From Nitrospirota bacterium (GTDB lineage Bacteria; Nitrospirota; Thermodesulfovibrionia; Thermodesulfovibrionales; Magnetobacteriaceae): a stretch of 6,741 nucleotides of DNA. The first letter of the stretch is position 1. The number at the start of each line of letters is the position of its first letter. The notes under the pieces were generated by a model. It was not told the origin of the DNA. It did no database searches and saw only the letters and a program-made list of their open reading frames with translations. Shown here piece after piece: positions 1 through 6,186 of the stretch. Made by a program: the position numbers and the translations under genes. Location: contig JADGAE010000100.1 in NCBI GenBank assembly GCA_015232165.1, positions 1 through 6,741 of the forward strand. Reading direction: 5' to 3'.

Positions 1-7
1 GGGTTCT

Positions 8-61
8 AAAGGGGGCGCGGTAACGTCGCTGTGCGAGCGGAGCCGCCCCTTTCTTCTTTGT
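8..61 (-). repeat. Structured intergenic repeat, copy A
   Basis: This GC-rich element starts 7 bases after the dikinase stop codon. It is an inverted copy of the sequence at 3526-3577: positions 17-33 are the exact reverse complement of 3552-3568 (17 bases), and the similarity extends on both sides, including ACAAAGAAG at the outer end. The arms AAAGGGGGCG (8-17) and CGCCCCTTT (44-52) can pair into a stem with one bulged G, and a short inner stem CGCT/AGCG is possible. Its position suggests it forms the 3' end of the dikinase mRNA, but only three U residues follow the stem on the minus strand, so it is not a textbook terminator. The repeat may continue beyond the window. Confidence 0.65.
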
Positions 62-68
62 ATTGCTA

Positions 69-3000
69 TCACATCTGAGCGCGACTCTGGACAACATGGT
101 ATGCACCCTTGCTATAGACGCCCTCTATGTCCTGAGGCGAACCTGTGATGTTTTCAATCGTTATACCTATCTCCGAGATGGCACGCATCATGCCCTCCTG
201 CAATTGCTTATCCCACAACAGGGGTTCATCGGCGTAGTTGAGGACGATCTCCCTGGATGGCGGCAACAAGATGCTGTCATACAGCCCCGCCCCTGCATAC
301 CCCATAAGGTCCTCCGCGTTTGTGTCGGAGCGAAATATCAGGCCGCCCCCATAAAGCCCAATCCCCTTGCTTGGGTAAAAGACGGGCGTCAAGGTCTTGT
401 CTGCCTTGTTGCAGGTAAAGCTCAAGGCCCTGCCGGGGAAGTTACCCACCAACGTCTCGCCAAGCCCCAGCACGACCTCGGCGTAGAGTTCATCGGGGTT
501 GTTGGTGATTGGGTTTAGCGTGTGGATGACAAATGCGTACTCTGCCTCTATGACCCCCTGGATAAGGACTGCCATGGAGAGTCCCTCATGCGGGATACCC
601 ATATTTCTACGGCTCAGGTAGGCGCGCTCATTCCACGCGGAGGCATAGACCTGCTTTATACACCGCCATCCCTCAGTCCAATCATCGGGGGCCGGGATGC
701 CATCCCTCTTCATTGCATCAGTAAGTGTCTGAAAGAGGCCATCTGGTGGACTTAGCGACATGATGGTGGCTTTAAGGGCATCAAGGGCCGTTGTCAGCCC
801 CTCATGGTCTTTTACTGCCAGGGTGCTGATCTGTTCATCGTAGGCCCTCTTGAGATCGGCATTAACAGGCTGTCTCATCAGGTGTTCAAAGACGCCAAAG
901 GGAATCACCACTGAGGCAGGTGCGTGTATCCAGTTGGGGAGTTTGTCTCTGAGGGTGGCGAGGTTGTTGGACTTGAGGCCCGCCACACGTGTGCTAAACT
1001 CCCTCGATGTGAGGGCGTAGGTCTCAAAGGCGTTATCCCGTAAGCGTAGAGATATCGGCTGTTGGGCGTCCAATCGTCGGGCAGAGGTTGAAGCTGCCGA
1101 TTCCTCACATGAAATCTCCCCGGCAGCCGTTACCAGGAGGCTCAACCAACGTCCCTTAAGTGCCTTGAGGTGCTGTATGGTCTCATTATTGTAGCAGGTG
1201 GCAAAGAGCACCGCACCGTTTCGTGCGCGTACCCCCAGATGGGAGACGACATCTATGTTGTTGGCTGATATAATGGCCACAACCCCCTTGGGTATCTCCT
1301 CATCCCCAACCACCTTGTCGGTTATTATAATCGTGGGAGTGTCAAAGACCGTGTGAGTGACCTTGTGCAGTGTGTCAACAACCTCGACCATACCAACAGC
1401 ATTGTGTGGGCTGATAACCTGCCATTGCGGTAGTATGCCCTGTCTCAAAAGGGCCGTTTCGAGGTACTGCAACAGCAGCGACAGGGCAAAGATCAGGCGT
1501 GTGCGTATGACCTCCTCCGTAAAGAGGTTGACCGTCCAGGCGTCGGCGTTAAATGCCTTGCCCAGGAACTCGGCATTGTCGTGAAACATCCTGTAGTATC
1601 TGTCAATGAAGTTACCCAGGAGTCGTTTCAGGCGCTCCAGGATGGCAAGGCAGTGATATCTCCACTCGTTGTCCTGAAACGACAGCCTGCCGAGGTGTTT
1701 GGAGCAGGCCCTTAGATCATCGGTTGTATTGGTAAAGAGGATGTTCTCCACCACTATGGCAATCAGACGGGTAAGCTCCTCCACGCTCATGTGCTGGTTT
1801 ACGTTTCGCTCTATGAGTATCCTCAGATGTTCCTCCAGTGCCAGCGATAGAAAGAGCAGGTCTCTGACCCGTTTACGGTCTCGTTCGTTGTCCAGACGCC
1901 TGGTGATCTCCCTGCATACCTCCGTGATAGTGGAGGTGACATTAAAGAGTGAGGTTGACCTGTCATGGACGATAGAGTTCAGTTTGTGCTGCATCCCGTG
2001 GTCAAACAGGTAGAGGGCCGCATTGACTGCCCTGTAGAGATCGGTACCGCAGTGGACGGACTTGAGGGTATTGAGGTAGTTACCGAAATCGTGCAGCAGG
2101 GCGTCCTTGAGGTGAGGGACAAAATCCGGGGGGCTTTTAATGGGACGTTCAAAGCCTGCGAGTCTCTCCCTGTTGATACCAGCTGCCATCAGCGTGCTGA
2201 AAAACACGTCGAGGTTGCCGTTACTGCGCAGGAACTCTATGTATGCCTCACAGATGGCGATGTCATCGGCGGTGGTGTTGTTATGCAGCTTCTGGTGCCA
2301 CTCCTCCAGGAAGTGTCCCGATACCTCCTTGATTCTGTGGCGGTGCATGATTTGGAGGATTTCATCGCGTATGCGTTGTCCGTCTCCACCGGCGCCCAAG
2401 GTGGTCATCATCATGGAGATGATTTCGTGCAGGTCCGGTTCGTTTATGAATTTCTCTGCCAACTTGAGGGTCAGGCGCTCAACGGAGTGACTTAGTTCCC
2501 TGGGTTGGGTATTGTAGTTTCGCTGCCAGTCAAGCTGCCTCAGGAACGAGTACCGCAGCCAGACAAAGAGCAGGCTAAACCCCACACCCCGCAGACCGTC
2601 ACAGAGGTCATGACAGAGGTTGAACCTGTGCATGAGAGTCCAGGAGTGGTTACCCATCTCACCGTTTATGATCCTTTCGGCGATGTGTAAAAGCCCTTCG
2701 TCCTTGAGGGTGAGTTCGGTCTGGTTGTGCGATACGATGGGTACCTGATAGTTCTTGCCGTGGTTGTTATCCCATCGGTTTTCCTCGGGGAAGAACAGGA
2801 CAAAGGACAGGACACTAACCCCCATGTCCTTGGCAACCTTGATGGTTATCTTGCCCCCTGCGTGATTGGGTTGAAAGGGGGTCTGTATGGCAGTGTGCTG
2901 AAACGACACACTCTCCTGCGGCCAACAAGGCTCCGGTGGAACCTGCCACTTGGCAAATCTGTTGGCACATAGCCCCCAGTGCAGGAGGCACTTGCGCGGG

Positions 3001-3101
3001 TCCTGCAAGGACATCCGCAGTTCAATCAAGCCATCCACCTCCAGTGTCTCAACCAGCAGCTTGATGGCCCTGTCAATGTTTATTTCGTGTGATGTCGTCA
3101 T
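69..3101 (-). CDS. Alpha-glucan water dikinase (plant GWD/R1-like)
   Basis: This 1010-residue cytosolic enzyme should transfer the beta-phosphate of ATP to a glucosyl unit of starch- or glycogen-like glucan, releasing AMP and orthophosphate. Residues about 14-125 resemble a CBM45-type starch-binding module (LLHWGL at 39-44, W52, PPE at 55-57). The helical middle carries the GWD signatures GQRIRDEIL (241-249) and EEWHQKLHNNTTADD (266-280). The swivelling domain has SHLGVRARN (620-628), with His621 as the predicted phosphohistidine. The C-terminal nucleotide-binding domain has WNERAY (823-828), GLGETLVG (879-886), FRSDTNAEDL (923-932), GYAGAGLYDS (934-943), GSPQDIEGV (987-995) and a QSRAQM end. 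Plant GWD1 has two CBM45 modules and is longer; this protein keeps one. PEP synthase and PPDK have a different motif around the catalytic His. The ATG start has a weak AAAGG four bases upstream. No glycogen genes are visible nearby. Confidence 0.93.
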   Translation of the reverse strand: MTTSHEINIDRAIKLLVETLEVDGLIELRMSLQDPRKCLLHWGLCANRFAKWQVPPEPCWPQESVSFQHTAIQTPFQPNHAGGKITIKVAKDMGVSVLSFVLFFPEENRWDNNHGKNYQVPIVSHNQTELTLKDEGLLHIAERIINGEMGNHSWTLMHRFNLCHDLCDGLRGVGFSLLFVWLRYSFLRQLDWQRNYNTQPRELSHSVERLTLKLAEKFINEPDLHEIISMMMTTLGAGGDGQRIRDEILQIMHRHRIKEVSGHFLEEWHQKLHNNTTADDIAICEAYIEFLRSNGNLDVFFSTLMAAGINRERLAGFERPIKSPPDFVPHLKDALLHDFGNYLNTLKSVHCGTDLYRAVNAALYLFDHGMQHKLNSIVHDRSTSLFNVTSTITEVCREITRRLDNERDRKRVRDLLFLSLALEEHLRILIERNVNQHMSVEELTRLIAIVVENILFTNTTDDLRACSKHLGRLSFQDNEWRYHCLAILERLKRLLGNFIDRYYRMFHDNAEFLGKAFNADAWTVNLFTEEVIRTRLIFALSLLLQYLETALLRQGILPQWQVISPHNAVGMVEVVDTLHKVTHTVFDTPTIIITDKVVGDEEIPKGVVAIISANNIDVVSHLGVRARNGAVLFATCYNNETIQHLKALKGRWLSLLVTAAGEISCEESAASTSARRLDAQQPISLRLRDNAFETYALTSREFSTRVAGLKSNNLATLRDKLPNWIHAPASVVIPFGVFEHLMRQPVNADLKRAYDEQISTLAVKDHEGLTTALDALKATIMSLSPPDGLFQTLTDAMKRDGIPAPDDWTEGWRCIKQVYASAWNERAYLSRRNMGIPHEGLSMAVLIQGVIEAEYAFVIHTLNPITNNPDELYAEVVLGLGETLVGNFPGRALSFTCNKADKTLTPVFYPSKGIGLYGGGLIFRSDTNAEDLMGYAGAGLYDSILLPPSREIVLNYADEPLLWDKQLQEGMMRAISEIGITIENITGSPQDIEGVYSKGAYHVVQSRAQM

Positions 3102-3525
3102 ATAACCTTTCTTTTGCTATAGTGTGTAATAACTTGAGTTAAACCTTTGAGTTTTTTCTCCGAATAGCCTTTACACCTAAATCCTTAATCTTAAACCGTA
3201 ATGGTCCAGCCCCTATATCTAAAAATCACAAAAACTTTTATTGTAAAAGAGTTACATGTGACATGGCTGGCAACGATATTATGGTCGGTTTTGCTCAACA
3301 TATTATTTTTACACAATATTGATTTTTTCTAATACTTCAGGCATTTTGTCTCCTTGCCATAGTCATTAAGCTAAATTAAACTCGACTACGTTTTTCGTTC
3401 TCCAATGCTAACAAAATCCCATAATTTCTGTCAATCTTTTTTTTAGTGGAGGGTGCATAAATTTTTGGTGGTGTCAGGGAAGCATTATTTAAGCAGAAGA
3501 GTATAAGTAGCTATAACAACAGAAG
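3102..3525. other. AT-rich leader region upstream of the dikinase gene
   Basis: This stretch of about 420 bases has no sizeable gene. It is AT-rich, unlike the flanking coding sequence, with a T8 run near 3437-3444. On the minus strand it would form the 5' leader of the dikinase mRNA. A possible weak promoter (TTTAAC, 16-base spacer, TATAGC) lies within about 40 bases of the start codon, but both hexamers match poorly and I do not call it. The one feature that stands out is the micro-ORF at 3309-3344. Confidence 0.5.
3309..3344 (-). CDS. Possible 11-codon leader peptide
   Basis: A micro-ORF encoding MPEVLEKINIV is preceded by AAGGAG (3350-3355), five bases from its ATG, a much better ribosome binding site than that of the dikinase gene 207 bases downstream. 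It could be a translated leader peptide or the remnant of a lost gene. I see no run of one amino acid that would suggest classical attenuation, and the match may be chance. Confidence 0.2.
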   Translation of the reverse strand: MPEVLEKINIV

Positions 3526-3577
3526 ACAAAGAAGGAGGGCGACTCCGCTGTCACAGCGACGTTACCGCACCCCTCCT
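3526..3577 (+). repeat. Structured intergenic repeat, copy B
   Basis: This is the second copy of the element at 8-61, in opposite orientation, so the two copies flank the dikinase gene. The 17-base core CACAGCGACGTTACCGC (3552-3568) is identical. Upstream of it lie CTCCGCT and the shared ACAAAGAAG. The outer arms GGAGGG (3534-3539) and CCCTCC (3571-3576) pair, and CGCTG/CAGCG (stem 5, loop 3) forms inside. In copy A the outer arms read AAAGGGG and CCCCTTT, so two A-T pairs are replaced by G-C pairs on both sides. Confidence 0.65.
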
Positions 3578-3650
3578 CAGATCTCCCCCGCAAGGGGAGG
3601 GGTGAGGCGCAATCTTGTCACAGCGGGTCGCACCCGCCCCGGGCACGAAG
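3578..3650. repeat. GC-rich hairpin cluster next to repeat copy B
   Basis: Two strong hairpins lie side by side. CTCCCC (3583-3588) pairs with GGGGAG (3594-3599) around a five-base loop, and the outer CCTCA (3575-3579, overlapping copy B) can pair with TGAGG (3603-3607). GCGGGT (3623-3628) pairs with ACCCGC (3632-3637) around CGC. TGTCACAGCG occurs at 3616-3625 and also inside copy B at 3549-3558, which suggests the module shares ancestry with copy B. Composition differs sharply from the AT-rich surroundings. I see no credible coding sequence. Confidence 0.5.
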
Positions 3651-3651
3651 A

Positions 3652-3790
3652 AGTCCCCTTGACGCGCCATTATTCTTAACCCTAATGTTCTAAACATTTA
3701 TGTTCCGTCATTTATCACCTCCTATTTTATAGCGCGTTTCGATTGGATTAACTACAAAATTAACGGCACTTTAACGGGGTCAAGGGGACT
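3652..3790. repeat. 139-base segment bounded by 12-base inverted repeats
   Basis: AGTCCCCTTGAC at 3652-3663 is the exact reverse complement of GTCAAGGGGACT at 3779-3790. The interior is AT-rich and contains a micro-ORF with a strong ribosome binding site on the minus strand. A related sequence, GTCAAGGAGTCC, occurs at 6290-6301, so the end sequence belongs to a dispersed family. The layout resembles a small non-autonomous element, but I see no clear target-site duplication, and the ends could be two independent copies of a short repeat. Confidence 0.4.
3682..3711 (-). CDS. Possible 9-codon micro-ORF with strong Shine-Dalgarno
   Basis: The ORF encodes MTEHKCLEH. Just upstream is AGGAGGTGAT (3714-3723), a full-length match to the 16S anti-Shine-Dalgarno, two bases from the ATG (about six from the GGAGG core). 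TATAAA (3726-3731) lies directly before it and could be a -10 box, though no good -35 is visible. It may be the truncated 5' end of a former gene whose body was replaced by the repeat cluster at 3526-3663, or a leader peptide. Too short to assign. Confidence 0.2.
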   Translation of the reverse strand: MTEHKCLEH

Positions 3791-3795
3791 GCCAT

Positions 3796-3833
3796 AAAAA
3801 AAAGGGGGGACAAAGTCCCCCGTTCTTTTTTTT
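3796..3833 (-). terminator. Intrinsic terminator of the M23 peptidase gene (bidirectional form)
   Basis: GGGGGAC (3805-3811) and GTCCCCC (3815-3821) form a 7-base-pair stem with an AAA loop. On the minus strand it is followed by eight U residues (complement of 3796-3803), and it begins about 24 bases after the peptidase stop codon. A matching T8 run (3826-3833) on the other side means it could also stop plus-strand transcription. Confidence 0.85.
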
Positions 3834-3844
3834 CTCTTTCTTTC

Positions 3845-5146
3845 TTATTTGATATTTGAGGCTATGAGGGATTTGTCGAGGTTTGATCTCATCTGTGCCA
3901 CGTAATTTGCGAAGGCCTTTTTATGGTTTGAGGGTATTGGTCTGGTTGGTAGTTTCATAGCGAGCGGGTTTATGGCTTTGCCTTGCAGTGTGACCTTGTA
4001 GTCCAGATGGGAGCCGGTTGCCAGGCCGGTTGCCCCGACGTAACCTATGATCTGGCCCATCTCAACCTTTGAGCCTACCTTTAGCTTTTTTGCATATCGC
4101 GACAGATGCCCATAGCAGGTTACATAACCGTTGCGATGGTCTATCCAGACGTTGTTGCCGTATTGACCGTTGTATCCGGCCTTAACGACAATGCCATCGC
4201 CGGCTGCCGATACCGGTGTCCCCGAGGGGGCCACGTAGTCTACGCCAAGGTGCGGTCTGACTATCTTGAGTATCGGATGCATCCTGTTGTATGAAAAGAA
4301 CGAGCTTATATAACGATAATTCAAAGGCGCACGCATCAGGGCCTTCTTGACCGAGTTGCCGTCGGACCGGAAATACTCCGTTGTATCTCCGTAGGTATAC
4401 CTGAATGCCTCATACTTCTCCCCATCGTTTACGAAAGAGGCATAGAGGATCTTTCCATAGCCAATAAATATATTGTCCCTGAAACGCTCCTCTATGAGTA
4501 TCTGATACTTGTCGGACTTTCTGAGGTCGGTGGTAAAGTCTATGTCGTAGGCAAATACGTCGGCAAGTTCATAGGCCACGTTGGTATGTTCCTTGTCCGT
4601 GCCAATTGACTCTATGAGGTTTGATCTGATCTCGCCCGATATCAACCCCACTCGCGTTTCATACGTAAGGGATGTCATCTGGGCTTGAAAGTCCTCACGG
4701 TTAAGTTTCTTGGAGACCGTCAGGTAGGACGTGTCATCTATCGCGTACTTGAGTTCAAGTATATCGTTGTTCTTCCTGTCAACGACTATGTGATACGACA
4801 TCGTTGGTCTGAGGTCACGCAGGTCGTGGAAGTCCTTTGATGCCCTGGTGATGTTGAGCAGGTCGCCCGTCTTTAGGCCGTACTTCCTGGTGATATCGTA
4901 TAGGGTTTCGCCTTTTTGTATGAACCCCCTGATCTTTTCTATATGAGGAGTTTTACCCTGCACGGTGTTTGAGGCGGATGCATTCTTTGAACCCACGACC
5001 ATAACAGGTCTGGAGAGGTCTAACGTAAAGTGTGTCATTGAGAGAAATGTCGCAAACACTAAACTAAAAAATATCATAGGTCTGTTCCTGCCCCTACGTG
5101 GTTGGAAACGCCTTAAGTTCCTTATCAAGCTCTTTATTCTACCCAT
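3845..5146 (-). CDS. Membrane-anchored LysM-like/M23 zinc peptidase
   Basis: The 433-residue protein is predicted to cut peptide cross-links in peptidoglycan in the periplasm. A basic N-terminus (many Arg/Lys up to residue 22) and a hydrophobic segment at about 23-41 form a signal anchor. Residues 72-122 look like a LysM/OapA-type module (KGETLYDITRKYG at 78-90). Residues about 125-255 match the middle domain found in Csd3/MepM-type M23 proteins. The peptidase core spans about 285-400: HLGVD supplies His299 and Asp303, YGH supplies His347, and GSHLDYKV supplies His380. The usual HxH is HxD here, with Asp382 in place of the third zinc ligand. I believe some relatives share this, so activity is likely but not certain. 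AAAGGAG (5157-5163) lies ten bases upstream of the ATG. A small hairpin at 5192-5214 is in its leader. It appears monocistronic, with a strong terminator at 3796-3833. Confidence 0.9.
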   Translation of the reverse strand: MGRIKSLIRNLRRFQPRRGRNRPMIFFSLVFATFLSMTHFTLDLSRPVMVVGSKNASASNTVQGKTPHIEKIRGFIQKGETLYDITRKYGLKTGDLLNITRASKDFHDLRDLRPTMSYHIVVDRKNNDILELKYAIDDTSYLTVSKKLNREDFQAQMTSLTYETRVGLISGEIRSNLIESIGTDKEHTNVAYELADVFAYDIDFTTDLRKSDKYQILIEERFRDNIFIGYGKILYASFVNDGEKYEAFRYTYGDTTEYFRSDGNSVKKALMRAPLNYRYISSFFSYNRMHPILKIVRPHLGVDYVAPSGTPVSAAGDGIVVKAGYNGQYGNNVWIDHRNGYVTCYGHLSRYAKKLKVGSKVEMGQIIGYVGATGLATGSHLDYKVTLQGKAINPLAMKLPTRPIPSNHKKAFANYVAQMRSNLDKSLIASNIK

Positions 5147-5283
5147 ACAAATGTTTCTCCTTTATGTCAATATAAGCCGCTTCACCCTCTGAAGGCAGGT
5201 TCCGAATCCGCCTTTAAAGACCTACATAAGCAGCTAAATCTTGCTTACAGGCAAGTTTCTTTAATGGGTACTACATTTTTAGT
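5147..5283. other. Leader and probable promoter region of the M23 peptidase gene
   Basis: This segment lies between the upstream terminator and the peptidase start, so the peptidase promoter should be here. A TATATT box on the minus strand (complement of 5168-5173) precedes the ribosome binding site, but its -35 partner (TGCCTT) is weak. A hairpin with arms AAGGCAG (5192-5198) and CCGCCTT (5208-5214, with one G-T pair) could form in a longer leader. CTTGC/GCAAG at 5240-5255 forms a smaller one. No gene is visible. Confidence 0.35.
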
Positions 5284-5306
5284 AAAAAGCCCTAAAATCC
5301 GGGCTT
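5284..5306 (-). terminator. Intrinsic terminator downstream of the DsrE2 gene and repeat array
   Basis: On the minus strand AAGCCC (complement of 5301-5306) pairs with GGGCTT (complement of 5287-5292) across an eight-base loop and is followed by a run of five U residues. It would end transcripts that start upstream of the DsrE2 gene, placing the tandem repeat array inside their 3' untranslated region and separating them from the peptidase gene. Confidence 0.6.
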
Positions 5307-5374
5307 AATAAAAAAAGTCTGTCTTAAGTATATCTACTTTAAACACGAAAAACGAAAAGAAAACAATACTGTCT

Positions 5375-5634
5375 GACAGAGGGCAGATACAAAGGCACTT
5401 ACTGGGCAATTTTTTGCCTTAAGTGACGGTCTTACACCTTTAAACGGCGGCCTTGTCTCTTACGCTATGGTCATGCGACCTTAATTTGCACCTGATGCCT
5501 TTGATCGGCAGCCTCCCTTAGTTGGCAGCCGCCTTAATTGGCAGCCGCCTTAGTTGGCAGACTCCCTTAGTTGGCAGACTCCCTTAGTTGGCAGCCGCCC
5601 TTGATTAGCTGCCCTTGATTAGCTGCCCTCTGTC
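5375..5634. repeat. Inverted repeats enclosing the tandem repeat array
   Basis: GACAGAGGGCAG at 5375-5386 is the exact reverse complement of CTGCCCTCTGTC at 5623-5634. The sequence between them holds the direct-repeat array and its decayed left end. Just outside are AT-rich flanks. The left copy extends into a CTGTC-T-GACAG palindrome at 5369-5379. The right repeat overlaps the last array unit, so these arms may derive from the repeat unit itself rather than from an inserted element. Confidence 0.45.
5498..5625. repeat. Degenerate tandem repeat array of 14-17 base units
   Basis: Eight direct repeats follow each other without spacers: 5498-5514, 5515-5531, 5532-5547, 5548-5563, 5564-5580, 5581-5597, 5598-5611 and 5612-5625. 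The consensus of the 16-17 base units is CCCTTAGTTGGCAGCCG, with ACT as an alternative last triplet. The last two units are a 14-base variant, CCCTTGATTAGCTG. Further decayed units beginning CCTT can be followed leftward at 5479, 5451, 5437 and 5417. Unit length is not a multiple of three, and no reading frame persists, so the array is non-coding. It lies about 30 bases past the DsrE2 stop codon. The near-identity of units on the gene-proximal side, with decay farther away, suggests growth at one end. Confidence 0.85.
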
Positions 5635-5655
5635 TGTCAGAATAAAAATGCCGGG

Positions 5656-6138
5656 CTATACAAATAAGGTTATATCTGCATCGAGTGCAAAGTTCAAGAA
5701 CTCTGCCGCACCAGCCAAGACAACACCATCGACAAGGTCTTCCTTTTTGACCCCTGTCATCTCAAGCGTAGGCGTACATGCAACCATCCTTACGTCTATT
5801 TCGCGGCAGGCATCTACGAGTTCGGGGATACTGGGCCAGTTGATCTTTTTGATCATCCCCTTCATCATCATGGTTGCCATAGGCGTCATTCCAGGCAAGA
5901 CTCCCAGTATGCTCGGAAATGGAACCGGGGAGGGCATTGCCGGATTGGCAAGGGGAGATACCTGCAGGTTGCGGTACTTCTTCTTGTTTACTATGTCTAC
6001 TCCATACAGGGTGAAAAATATCTGTACATCCACGTCCATAGCAGCCGCAGTAGAGGCCAGGATCAACGGCGGATACGCCATGTCCAACGTCCCCTTACTT
6101 GCAATTATCGCCATCCTCTTTTTCTTTGTCGCTGTCAC
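5656..6138 (-). CDS. DsrE/DsrF/DrsH-like family protein (DsrE2 type)
   Basis: This 160-residue protein belongs to the DsrE2 branch of the DsrE family, whose members act as sulfur-transfer partners of TusA, rhodanese and heterodisulfide reductase-like systems. The N-terminal strand and helix (IIASKGTLDMAYPPLILAS at 11-29) are followed by AAAMDVDVQIFFTLYGVDI (31-49), the typical core. The middle has the Pro/Met-rich loop and GMTPMATMMMKGMIKK (83-98) of this branch. Cys121 in VACTPTLEMTGVKKEDL (119-135) occupies the conserved position for persulfide carriage; Cys111 is nearby. The start is a GTG, chosen because AAGGAGGT ends six bases upstream; the internal ATG at codon 9 is not preceded by one. 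The hydrophobic stretches are part of the soluble fold as far as I can judge. No tusA, rhodanese or hdr gene is in view. Confidence 0.85.
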   Translation of the reverse strand: MTATKKKRMAIIASKGTLDMAYPPLILASTAAAMDVDVQIFFTLYGVDIVNKKKYRNLQVSPLANPAMPSPVPFPSILGVLPGMTPMATMMMKGMIKKINWPSIPELVDACREIDVRMVACTPTLEMTGVKKEDLVDGVVLAGAAEFLNFALDADITLFV

Positions 6139-6144
6139 TATATT

Positions 6145-6152
6145 ACCTCCTT
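6145..6152 (-). promoter_or_regulatory. Ribosome binding site fixing the GTG start of the DsrE2 gene
   Basis: AAGGAGGT on the minus strand is a near-full match to the anti-Shine-Dalgarno and lies six bases upstream of the GTG at 6136-6138. It is the reason for preferring GTG over the ATG eight codons later. Confidence 0.85.
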
Positions 6153-6186
6153 ATGTTTGAATCTCTTTTCTAAGATAGCAGTTATT

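Noticed and set aside
1965..2495. Plus-strand open frame of 176 codons (also others at 63-518, 1699-2013 and 2140-2490)
   Set aside because: They are antisense to the strongly conserved dikinase gene and show no recognisable domain.
69..3101. Phosphoenolpyruvate synthase or pyruvate phosphate dikinase
   Set aside because: The catalytic-His context is SHLGVRARN rather than the TCHAAI type, and the central EEWHQKLHNN block and the CBM-like N-terminus are specific to glucan water dikinases.
3191..3301. Minus-strand 36-codon frame (MLSKTDHN...)
   Set aside because: There is no ribosome binding site, and I recognise no family or membrane segment that would support it.
3551..3670. Minus-strand 39-codon frame (MARQGDFFVPGAG...)
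   Set aside because: It is translated from the GC-rich hairpin repeats, lacks a ribosome binding site, and has the Pro/Gly/Arg-rich look of repeat-derived spurious frames.
5498..5640. CRISPR array
   Set aside because: Units of 14-17 bases follow directly on one another with no unique spacers, and no cas gene is visible.
5615..6160. Plus-strand open frame of 181 codons
   Set aside because: It lies antisense to the DsrE2 gene, runs through the tandem array, and has no family resemblance; the minus-strand frame has a strong ribosome binding site and conserved motifs.
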